DNA from: Chromera velia
Lineage: Eukaryota > Sar > Chromeraceae
Assembly: GCA_018398765.1 (NCBI GenBank)
Contig: JAHBMJ010002451.1
Location: forward strand, 1,921 to 18,821
Length of the DNA stretch: 16,901 bases
Reading direction: 5' to 3'
Shown: positions 1-7,656 of the stretch, in pieces
How positions within the stretch are numbered: the stretch's first letter is position 1
How the letters are laid out: each line of letters opens with the position of its first letter
The notes under the pieces: generated by a model
What the model saw: the letters and a program-made list of their open reading frames with translations, nothing else
The model's database searches: none
What the model was told of the DNA's origin: nothing
Program-made: the position numbers and the translations under genes

Positions 1-2
1 GG

Positions 3-299
3 GGGGGGGGGACGATGTCGTCTGGTGTTGGCGATGGGGACGAGGGGGGACTCTCAGACCTTTCTGGGCGTCTCCTTTCAACCCTTCTGAACTGTCTTGA
101 CGGAGTCGACGCTCCCGGGGGAGTGGCCTCCGCCCCTTCGTCGGCAGGTGCAGATCCGCTTTCTGCTGCTTCTTCCTTCTCATCCTTTGCTGTCGTGGCA
201 ACAAGTCAGAGAGAGCCCTCGTTTCTTGATGATGCTGTTGTCCGACCTGGCCGCTTCAGCACCTGGATCTCGGTCGGGAAAGTTGAGGATCGAACATAA
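3..299 (+). CDS. AAA+ ATPase, partial exon (C-terminal half of the ATPase core)
   Basis: The frame is open from the left edge and gives about 98 codons. It matches the part of a type II AAA+ module (CDC48/SPATA5/PEX class) after Walker B: a Gly/Asp-rich linker, then LLNCLDGVD (family: LLxxLDGVE), a Ser/Ala-rich insert, VVATSQREPSFLDDAVV, and RPGRF with the arginine of the second region of homology. Such proteins remodel or unfold client proteins using ATP. Walker A and B would lie left of the window. The frame meets TAA at 297. The real exon may end earlier, at a weak GT donor near 282 (AAA|GTTGAG). No downstream AAA lid or C-terminus is visible. Either the gene continues across a long intron now holding the retrotransposon, or it is truncated. 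The subfamily cannot be decided. Domain call fairly sure; exon limits unsure. Confidence 0.72.
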   Translation, partial: GGGTMSSGVGDGDEGGLSDLSGRLLSTLLNCLDGVDAPGGVASAPSSAGADPLSAASSFSSFAVVATSQREPSFLDDAVVRPGRFSTWISVGKVEDRT

Positions 300-622
300 G
301 CTCACAAACACATGGTGTGGGCACCTGAAATTCCAGATACTAAAGCGGAGGCAAAAAAGTTGTTGTGCGTGCAATTATGCAGCCATTCGCTCTTGAGAGT
401 CGCCAAACAACTTGGAGACAAACCTAGAGACAAACCGTCACACTGGCTCACACACATGAATTCCTGCATGACTGTCATATGTCTTTCAGACTCTCCCCCT
501 AGCTCCTATTAAATCCAGCTCTCTCCTTATAAAAAGTTAAGAAATATGATAGAAATGTATTAGAAATCTAGATTAGAAATATGTTAGCAGCATTTGGAGA
601 TCGAAACAAACTCTAAAACAAA
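300..622. other. Non-coding stretch left of the retrotransposon
   Basis: I see no gene here. The frame of the AAA exon stays open from 300 to 512 after the TAA at 297, but the translation resembles no AAA lid. From about 520 the DNA turns AT-rich with repeated TAGAAAT-like words. A pyrimidine-rich CTTTCAG near 484-495 resembles a splice acceptor, but no convincing exon follows. This is most likely intron or 3' flank of the AAA gene plus old repeat DNA. Confidence 0.5.
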
Positions 623-627
623 CTAGG
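623..627. repeat. Target-site duplication, left copy (CTAGG)
   Basis: CTAGG immediately precedes the first LTR and recurs exactly after the second LTR at 6401-6405. Five bases is the usual duplication length for Ty3/gypsy integrases. It fixes the element's ends to the base. Confidence 0.93.
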
Positions 628-947
628 CGTTACGTTGTGGCTTGTACGGCGACTTGATCACCCGCCAAACTTGCTAGAACTGGGACTGGGAAACTAACTT
701 CACAATACTAAGCCCGGCCGGCATTAATTAAGTACACTAAGAGAATTAAGTGACAGACTGATAATACAGAGAAAGAAATAATAGACTTGCAATACAGAAA
801 TAAATAGAAGCATGCCGTACAGTCTTCGTCCATCTGTATCGCTTGAATGGAGTCCTTGGAAGTGAACTCTGACTGACAGACTTAAGGAGGTAAGGTACGA
901 TAAGTCCCCAACTAGACTACGTTCTTAGTCTAGGAGGAAATCTGACG
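628..947 (+). repeat. 5' LTR, 320 bp
   Basis: It is identical to 6081-6400 except at four positions, all transitions: 734 A/6187 G, 762 T/6215 C, 820 C/6273 T and 927 A/6380 G. Termini are CGTTACG at the start and CTGACG at the end, not the usual TG...CA. The ends form a short imperfect inverted repeat (CGTTA/TGACG). An LTR should carry the element's promoter and polyadenylation signals, but I could not place a TATA box with confidence. Confidence 0.95.
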
Positions 948-965
948 TGGTAGCAGCAGAGCCCC
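948..965 (+). promoter_or_regulatory. Primer-binding site for minus-strand synthesis
   Basis: TGGTAGCAGCAGAGC begins at the first base after the 5' LTR. TGG pairs with the CCA end of a tRNA. The whole resembles the initiator-Met tRNA complement (TGGTATCAGAGC) with a substitution and about three extra bases, so the primer tRNA is only suggested. Position and TGG start are firm. Confidence 0.75.
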
Positions 966-1026
966 GGTCCTCCACCTCAGGGAGACCCCGCTCTGCCTCT
1001 CAACCGTTGTTTAAAGTGTGGGCAGG

Positions 1027-2166
1027 ATGCATCCGTCTACTATCACTCCTGAGCTTATTCAGCAGCTTATTCAAACTTAACAGCAGCAGCAAGCTGAGAT
1101 CCAGGCACTGCAGGTCCAAAACGGGCAGTTAACCTAACAGAATCAACAGCTGCACCAAGAGCTGATCAACCACCAGCAGACAGTCGTGACAGCACAACAA
1201 GGCACCGCGGGGAACAGCCCCCCAGCGGCCGTAAAGTCAAATTTGAAACCCAAGGAGCCGTTCATGTACGCAGGCAGTCGTAAACAACTCCCAGATTAGC
1301 TCCGTATGACAGAGAGATGGCTTCGCTTGTCGTAGGCGTCGGAAGCCGAGAAATGCGAAGCAGCATGTCAATACCTATCCTGTCCCCTGCAGAGGTGGTA
1401 CGAGCTCGAAAACCTCTGAACGCCGTTCCAGGGGTGGGAGAATTTCAAAGAGAAGATTGGAAAGAAGTTTAAAGACCCAAATGCTCAGACACGTTTGCGA
1501 GAGGAAGTCTAAGCGATGAAATATGGGAACAAGACAGTACAAAAGTATACCGATGACTTCATAGAGAAGGCCATGCAAATTGAGGATGTCACAGAAGCCG
1601 ACCTGCTGTACGACTACCTCCGGGGATTGCCAACTGACATTCGTCTCGCTGTGAAGCGTCGGGGAGTCACGGGACTTGAAGCCGTCATGACAGTGGTAGA
1701 TGAGGAAGACCAATTGATCAGAGGCGAACGCGCCGATGGGGGCGGGCACGTGGTGCAACAGCGCAACACGGATGGGCCTGTACCGATGGAAATAGATAGA
1801 TTGTCGCGCTTATACGCGCTGTCGCACGAGCAGGTGCAGAGGCACATCAGAGAAGACAGATGTTTCAACTGCCACCAACAAGGCTACCGGGTGAACAGGT
1901 GCCCAAAGTCTAACAACCGTCTCCTCCCCCAGCAGCACCGAAACTTCCCATACCAGTCATTTCAGCAGCAACAACAGCAGCATCGGAATGCTCTTCCCCG
2001 TCCTGACAATCGGAATTTCAGGCACATAGGGGTCGGCAGCCCTCTTGTGCAACCTCAGGGTCTAGTAGTGCCCTCAGGTCTTGCACCTTCACCCATGCAG
2101 CACCAGCAGATGTGGTAGCCTGCCGCACGCCCAGTCACTGACTTCCCGCCGGGGTTATGGGGCTCG
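1027..2166 (+). pseudogene. gag: gag region of the chromovirus (nucleocapsid with degenerate zinc knuckle), broken
   Basis: Gag would form the capsid and package element RNA. The frame begins at ATG 1027 with a glutamine-rich, probably coiled stretch. A Gag core follows with Trp-rich helices (around 1318-1445) and the run KFKDPNAQTRLREEV. Next comes a zinc knuckle at 1861-1902, then a Q/H/P/N-rich tail. In-frame stops lie at 1078 (TAA), 1135 (TAA), 1297 (TAG), 1333 (TAG), 1417 (TGA), 1510 (TAA) and 2116 (TAG). The knuckle reads CX2CX4YX4C: the metal-binding His is Tyr (TAC at 1885), one C-to-T change from CAC. The stretch 1516-2115 is open. The retroelement Gag call is firm from context and the knuckle; the product cannot be full-length under the standard code. 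Confidence 0.85.
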
Positions 2167-2860
2167 TAACAGCAGAATCAGAATGTAGGCATGCAGAACG
2201 GCTACCCGTTTTGCAGATACTACTCCACGAAGACCTCCTGCGCACCAGGGAAGCTCATCCGCTTCCACGGTCGGTTGGCAGGGGTCCCTGTTCGCTGTCT
2301 GTACAATCCTGGGGCAGATTTGAACTTCCTTGCCCATTCCGTTGCCGAGTCGAACCGCTTCACTCTCTGGGATCTCGATGAGCTGACCGCATGCAAGGGC
2401 GGGTTGAACGGGGGACCGCAGCTTCCGATTTCTCAGGAGGTCAAAGGCCTTCCCCTCTGCATCCAGGGCTTCAGCGCGCCTCTGAATCTCACAGTAGTCG
2501 ATCTGGACGATGATTACGATGTTGTGTTGGGGATGCCCTTCTGTGAGGAGTACATTCCTATCCCCCATTACCGTGAGAAGGCCCTCATGGTCCCTGCGTG
2601 TGAGTCGCCGACCGGGAGAGACTTGCTCCTGCTTGACAGCGAGGAGTACCCGGCGGAGGGGGAGGGGGAGGACTTCTTTAGCCGGAGAGAGCTCCGTCAG
2701 CTGATGAAGAGACCCAGTTCCCGTGTGCATCTGTTCCGCCTCGAAGCAGTGCGGAAGGGGAGGGCGAGTAATACGTTGGGGGTGCATTCCCTGCAGTCTG
2801 CCGGTAAGTCCGGGGACCCACCACCCCTTTTATCTTTCCCTCCTGACCATCCCATCAATT
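2167..2860 (+). pseudogene. pol: Aspartic protease region of the chromovirus, catalytic Asp lost
   Basis: This continues in frame from gag after a TAA at 2167. The retropepsin-like core runs from the FHGRLAGVPVRCLYNPGA segment (about 2260-2320) to YDVVLGMPF (2518-2544), which matches the family's second signature (usually YDVILGMDW). In the active-site triad the family has D-S/T-G-A; here it is N-P-G-A, with Asn codon AAT at 2305, one G-to-A change from GAT. The enzyme that would cleave Gag-Pol should therefore be dead in this copy. An acidic linker follows. Confidence 0.82.
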
Positions 2861-2889
2861 CTTCGACCTACACGGGATTCCGAAAGCAC

Positions 2890-4310
2890 CTCCAGAGCAA
2901 AGAAGTCCCACCCAGCGTCAGACCGGTTCTCGAAAAACATTTTAATCGGTTCCCAGACGAGCTCCCGGGTCTCCCGCCCCACCGAAAGATTGAGTGTGAG
3001 ATCAAGCTCGAGGCAGGGCACTCTCCTCCTGCAAGAGCACCCTACCGACTGTCATACGGTCAGCTTGACAAACTGAGACGGCAGTTGGACTCATATCTCA
3101 AGAAAGGGCACATCCACCCTTCGACAAGTCCATAGTACGCTGCGCCAGTCCTGTTTGTGCAGAAGGCAGACGGGACGCAACGGATGTGCATCGACTTCAC
3201 GGGACTCAACAAGATCACAGTCCGCGACAAATTCCCATTCCTCACCCAGAGGAGCTGCTGAGTCGCCTCCATGGCACGAAATTTTTCTTGTCTCTGGACT
3301 TACGGCAATACTTCCATCAGACAAGGATCAGGGAGGGAAACGAGGAGAAGATGGCATTTGTTACAAGGTACGGCAGTTTTGAATGGCTGGTAATGCCGTT
3401 TGGCTTGTATAACGCACTTTCCATCAGCATGCATCTCATCATGGATGTGCTCAGACCACTCCTTGACAAGTATGTTGTTGTGTTTATTGATGATGTTCTT
3501 GTTTTCAGCCGCACTCCGGAGGAGCATATCGAGCACATCAACCAAGTTTTTTCCCTTTTGAAGGAACGCCGGCTCTACGTCAAGGTCTCTAAATGCGCAT
3601 GGCTTTGGACAGAGGCGAAATTTTTGGGGTTGGTGGTTGATGAGAAGGGGGTCAGACCAAGCCATAAGAAAATGCAAGGGCTCACTGAGTTCGTACAACC
3701 CACAGACCGCACTTCCCTGCGCCAGTTTCTGGGACTGGCCAATTGGTTCCGCCGGTTTGTCCCGAGGTTCTCGTTTCTTGCGGGGCCTCTCACATTCCTC
3801 CTCCAAAGGAACGTCCCCTTCGAATGGAAGACTGCACAGTCACGTGCGTTTGCTGAGCTGAAGAAGGCGGTACAGCAGCATGCCACCCTTGCACTCCCCG
3901 ATCCCAGCAAGCCAGTCATTCTGGTGCCCGATGTATCGCAGTCTGCAGGAGCCATTGGGGCTGTCGCCCTCCAGAAGGACTGTGCAACCGGGAGATACCG
4001 CCCCCTCGCTTTCGGCTCCCGCCGTCTGACATCCACGGAAGCCAAGTACCGCGTCCGAGAGTTGGAATTTCTAGCGATTGTGCATTTCGTGAAGGTATGG
4101 AGACACTTCCTGTCTTCAGACTCTGAAATATGGACCGATCACCAGAGCTTCACAAATTTCAGCCACCGATCGTTCGAATTCTGCTCCCTGCGAGTCCGAT
4201 GCTGGATTGAGTTCATGCAGGAGCTCGGCATCACTCTAAAGTACATCCCAGGGAGAGCAAACATTATAGCAGACGCCTTTTCCCGAAACCCTCCTGCCGC
4301 ACGGCAGCTC
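2890..4310 (+). pseudogene. pol: Reverse transcriptase and RNase H of the chromovirus, broken
   Basis: RT copies element RNA to DNA and RNase H removes the RNA strand. The N-terminal RT part (FPDELPGLPPHRKIECEI, then GHIHPSTSP) is in the gag frame. A TAG at 3133 interrupts it just before YAAPVLFV. Near 3240-3243 the frame shifts by -1, consistent with loss of one C, and RT continues as EELLSRLHGTKFFLSLDLR. The polymerase motif is FIDD (3483-3494), a known YxDD variant. The MPFGL motif is followed by an atypical YNALSIS where the family has TNAPxTF. The connection contains FLGLANWFRRFVP. RNase H residues are visible: Asp in DVSQ (3930), Glu in RELEFLAIV (about 4056-4080) and Asp in WTDHQS (about 4132-4149), ending with IPGRANIIADAFSR. 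Confidence 0.92.
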
Positions 4311-4559
4311 GTGCCATCTTCCGCCGAGGTTTCTCGCATGGGTCGCGCTCAGCGTCTGCCTGTACGTCCCAGGCCTCTGCCAAAGGCTGTCCTGGTGTCT
4401 GTCCAGCCCGTTGGGTCTTTGGGGGCAGAGTACGCTGATCTGCCCGATTTGGTTCCTGAGATTGAGGAGAGCCAGACTCCAGTTAGGGAGGGAGATGGGC
4501 AGCAGTCTCGGACAGGGATGGAGTTACAGAGTTTGACGGTCTCCACCACACAGTCACAG

Positions 4560-5871
4560 GCATTCTTTGATGCCTGCAGGAGGGGATACTCAGCCGATCC
4601 CTTCTTCCACCCTGTCCTTCAGCATCTGTCACAGCAGTACCCACCCGCCCCCACCCCTGATTTTGCCCTTCGTTTGCGAGGCATGTCGCTTCGTGCCGGT
4701 CTCTTGTATTTTGAGGGGAATCGTCTCTGTGTCCCTAGATCTCAGCAAGGAACTATGATTGCTGGAGTGCACTCCTCTCTGCACGCTGCTCACTTTGGGA
4801 TGGGGAAGACCTATCAGAAGGTAGCGTCATTGTACTACTGGCCTAAGATGTAGAGGTCAGTCGCTTCTTTTGTTCGTGCGTGCAATCGGTGTCAGAGAAG
4901 CAAAGATCCCACTGCGGCCTGCCTCGGGCTCCTGCAGCCCCTCCTTATCCCTTCACGCCCTTGGGAGTTGACTTGCATTGACCGCCTTACTGATATATGA
5001 ATCAGATTTGCCACCTTCCAGTGATGAGGGGTTTGATGCGATTCTTGTGGTGCTTTGCCGGCTCATCAAGGCAGTTGTCTTAATTCCTACTCACAGCACA
5101 GCAGGAGCAGAGGAGACCGCGCGAATCTACTGCCAGTACGTTTCGTGCAAGAAGGGCTTCTAGCGTCATATTATCTGCGACCGTGACTCCCGTTTTGTCG
5201 CCCGCTTTTGGTAGACCCTCCATGCCTCCAGCGGCTCAGAAGTCGATTTCGCGACTGCATCGCACCACGACACAGCAGGTGCCGCAAAGAGAATGAATCG
5301 TACCCTTGAGGAGGCTTTGCGGTGTCTGGTAGACACGAAGCACTCCCGGTGGTCTGAATTTCTGTATGATGTGGAGTTTGCATACAACTCCTCTGTCCAT
5401 GAGGGGACTGGTTTTGCACCCCCCACTCTCGATGGTGGGAAGTCCCCGCTCATCCCCCCTGCTCTCAATCTCCCAGTCTCAGTCGAACCTTCTTTCGACG
5501 CAAGAGAATTTCTGGAGGAGCACAGCCAGATGATCGCTACAGTGAGAGATTCACTCCGCTCAGCCCAACAAGGCATGACCAGAAACGCCAATCGCCGTCG
5601 GCGTTCTGCCGAGAACATCCGAGTAGGAGATTACGTCCTGGTGCACCGTACGTGGTGGCTACGTCCTGCGGGGAAGGGGGAAGAATATGCCAAGAAGCTT
5701 GATTCAGTTTGGTTCGGTCCGTTCGAAGTCGAGACCATTCTGCCTCGAGACAATCTAGAGGTTGTTTTGCCTGCTGGAAGCAGGAAGCACCCTATCATTC
5801 ACATATCGTTGTGCAAGCCTTACCGTCAGCCGAGTGGGGAGACTCGCCCCCCGTCTGTCCGCATGCCCGCT
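4560..5871 (+). pseudogene. pol: Integrase of the chromovirus (HHCC, DDE core, GPF motif), broken
   Basis: Integrase inserts the cDNA into the host genome. The HHCC zinc module spans about 4768-4905 (HSSLHAAHFG ... CNRCQRSK), with a TAG at 4851 inside PKM[stop]RSVASF. The catalytic core starts at WELTCID (Asp 4980-4982). At 4995-5007 thirteen extra bases flanked by GAT return the frame to that of gag; skipping them joins LTD to LPPSSDEGFDAILVV as the family expects. TAGs lie at 5161 and 5212, around the second Asp in IICDRDSRF. The Glu is in RMNRTLEE (about 5293-5316). The C-terminal part has the GPF motif (WFGPFEVETIL, about 5710) and ends near HISLCKPY. Identity is firm; a functional product is excluded under the standard code. 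Confidence 0.9.
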
Positions 5872-6045
5872 TAGGCCGAGGAGGAGTATGAAGTCGAGAA
5901 AATCCTTGCAGTCCGAGGGAGGGGCAAGGCCAAGCAGTATAAGGTTCTCTGGAGGGGATACCCATTAGAAGACGCATCATGGGAGCCCTTGTCGTTATTG
6001 AAGAATGCAAAACAAGCGATTGCCAATTTCTATGCTTCGGCCTGA
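5872..6045 (+). pseudogene. pol: C-terminal chromodomain of the chromovirus integrase
   Basis: A TAG at 5872 precedes a clear chromodomain: EEYEVEKILAVRG, then KQYKVLWRGY, then EDASWEPLSLL and a closing helix KNAKQAIANFY, with TGA at 6043. In the family, the aromatic residues at YEVE, LWRGY and the SWEP motif form or support a methyl-lysine pocket. Chromovirus chromodomains steer integration toward chromatin with particular histone H3 marks. All positions I can judge are kept, so the domain looks intact apart from the stop before it. Confidence 0.93.
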
Positions 6046-6063
6046 GTGAGGCGCACAGGCCAT

Positions 6064-6078
6064 GGAGGGGGGAGAGGG
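6064..6078 (+). promoter_or_regulatory. Polypurine tract (plus-strand primer)
   Basis: GGAGGGGGGAGAGGG lies two bases before the 3' LTR, the place where RNase H leaves a purine primer for plus-strand synthesis. The position and composition fit; the two-base CA spacer is slightly unusual. Confidence 0.85.
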
Positions 6079-6080
6079 CA

Positions 6081-6400
6081 CGTTACGTTGTGGCTTGTAC
6101 GGCGACTTGATCACCCGCCAAACTTGCTAGAACTGGGACTGGGAAACTAACTTCACAATACTAAGCCCGGCCGGCATTAATTAAGTGCACTAAGAGAATT
6201 AAGTGACAGACTGACAATACAGAGAAAGAAATAATAGACTTGCAATACAGAAATAAATAGAAGCATGCCGTATAGTCTTCGTCCATCTGTATCGCTTGAA
6301 TGGAGTCCTTGGAAGTGAACTCTGACTGACAGACTTAAGGAGGTAAGGTACGATAAGTCCCCAACTAGACTACGTTCTTGGTCTAGGAGGAAATCTGACG
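6081..6400 (+). repeat. 3' LTR, 320 bp
   Basis: This is the second copy of the 628-947 repeat, 316/320 identical by direct comparison with no gaps. It is bounded by the polypurine tract on the left and the CTAGG duplication on the right. Confidence 0.95.
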
Positions 6401-6405
6401 CTAGG
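6401..6405. repeat. Target-site duplication, right copy (CTAGG)
   Basis: This is an exact copy of 623-627 directly after the 3' LTR. Confidence 0.93.
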
Positions 6406-7656
6406 CTATAGATCTAGCTATAGATCCTACTGTTATTTAGAATTAGAAATTTAATAAAGGGGGGGAAAAAAATTAAGTGATCATAGTCGGTTATTCAATC
6501 TTTTCTTTCTTTTTTATTATACTTTGGCGTATACTAGATTCAACTGACACCTTAAAAGGCTAAAAATATTAAGTTGTTAAAGTTTATATACAGAAAGAAG
6601 CTAGGAAAGAAGTACTAGGTTTAAATTAAAAGGTTTTATAAAAATAGATTCAAAGTCAAACTTGTTCAAAAATAGACTCGATCAGGCTTGCTAAAGTAGA
6701 ATAGAAAGGAGACTGAGGCCTAAACTGAGGCGGACTCGATCGCTATACTTCAAACACAATTTTGGAACATACTCGTGCACATTACTGCAGGACTAGCTGC
6801 GGGAGCAGCGACAAGTCGCAAAAAGGAGCAACAGCATAGCAACAGCAGATGACAGGGAAAAAAACACTTCGCTCGTTAAAGCCTCGTTCTACTGCACTTT
6901 CGCGGTCAGTGGAGAGACACTCAAGAAAGCAACAGCAAGTGACTCACAGTGCGACTCGTGCACTGGGTCGCACCACCTGCATCCACCCGCCGATGCACCC
7001 CCACATGAACGAAAGCAGCCCTACTAGCTGTAGCTGCAGACCCGCAGGTCCCCTTCCACCAACGAAAGCTCCCGCTCGATCCAAAAACACTTCACACTGA
7101 GCGGGTGACTTCCATCGTTCGCAACGCACACACCTCACATGCACCATCTGCTGATTCGATTTTCTCTTTGAAGTGCAGTCAAGCACTTACTTCAACGTTG
7201 CATTGATTGTGCGACAAAAAGAAGAGACGCAGACTCGAGAAAGAGCAATCGACCCTTCTCGTCTGCCTAGCTGTGCCTCTCTTCAATCGGTAAATCTTGG
7301 TGACTCTCTATTGAATTAAAGCCAGAAGGCCACAGAGATTTCTTGACTGAGGGGGAAAGAGATAGACACCAATCAATAGAATGAAAGAGAGCAGAGGAAG
7401 AAGGGAAGAAAGGAAACAGAGGAAGCGAAGAGGGGCTCTCCTTCCTGCTGCAATGCAATCTGTATTGAAGGGGTAGGAATGGAGTCCTGTCGCTTCTCTC
7501 TGTCGCCCCTTCCAGGGCAGGCACTCCGCTCTATACGCCCTCGTTTCCTTTTGATTCCTCTCTCATCGCGGGCACCCACCCGCCACCCAATGGTTTTCAT
7601 TCAGAGTTCGTGTCTCCTCTCTTTTCTCCCTCCCACTTGCTCTGCCTTTCTCTTTC
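6406..7656. other. Intergenic region: AT-rich to about 6790, then mixed composition
   Basis: I found no gene. Positions 6406-6429 hold a 12-bp direct repeat (CTATAGATCTAG, then CTATAGATCCTA) right at the insertion site. Up to about 6790 the DNA is AT-rich with A and T runs, like the DNA left of the element at 520-622, so the element split an AT-rich tract. From 6790 composition becomes normal with purine-rich stretches (7340-7440). The right end should hold the 3' UTR and polyadenylation region of the actin-like gene, which is read leftward; no clear AATAAA could be assigned. Confidence 0.6.

Larger units (their letters stand above)
628..6400 (+). mobile_element. Ty3/gypsy chromovirus LTR retrotransposon, complete but decayed (5,773 bp)
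   Basis: Two 320-bp direct repeats flank an internal region with, in order, a primer-binding site, Gag with a zinc knuckle, aspartic protease, reverse transcriptase, RNase H, integrase, a C-terminal chromodomain and a polypurine tract. Integrase lies after RT, which is the Ty3/gypsy (Metaviridae) order, and the chromodomain marks a chromovirus. Gag and Pol share one frame from 1027 to the TGA at 6043, as in single-ORF chromoviruses. That frame is broken by twelve TAA/TAG and one TGA codon, by a probable 1-nt loss near 3241 and by 13 extra nt at 4995-5007. The copy should therefore be non-autonomous. It sits on the same strand as the AAA exon to its left, in AT-rich DNA. Confidence 0.95.

Noticed and set aside
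1516-2115. A stand-alone host gene of 200 codons
   Set aside because: It contains the Gag zinc knuckle and lies in frame with the rest of the chromovirus polyprotein; it is only the longest stop-free piece of gag.
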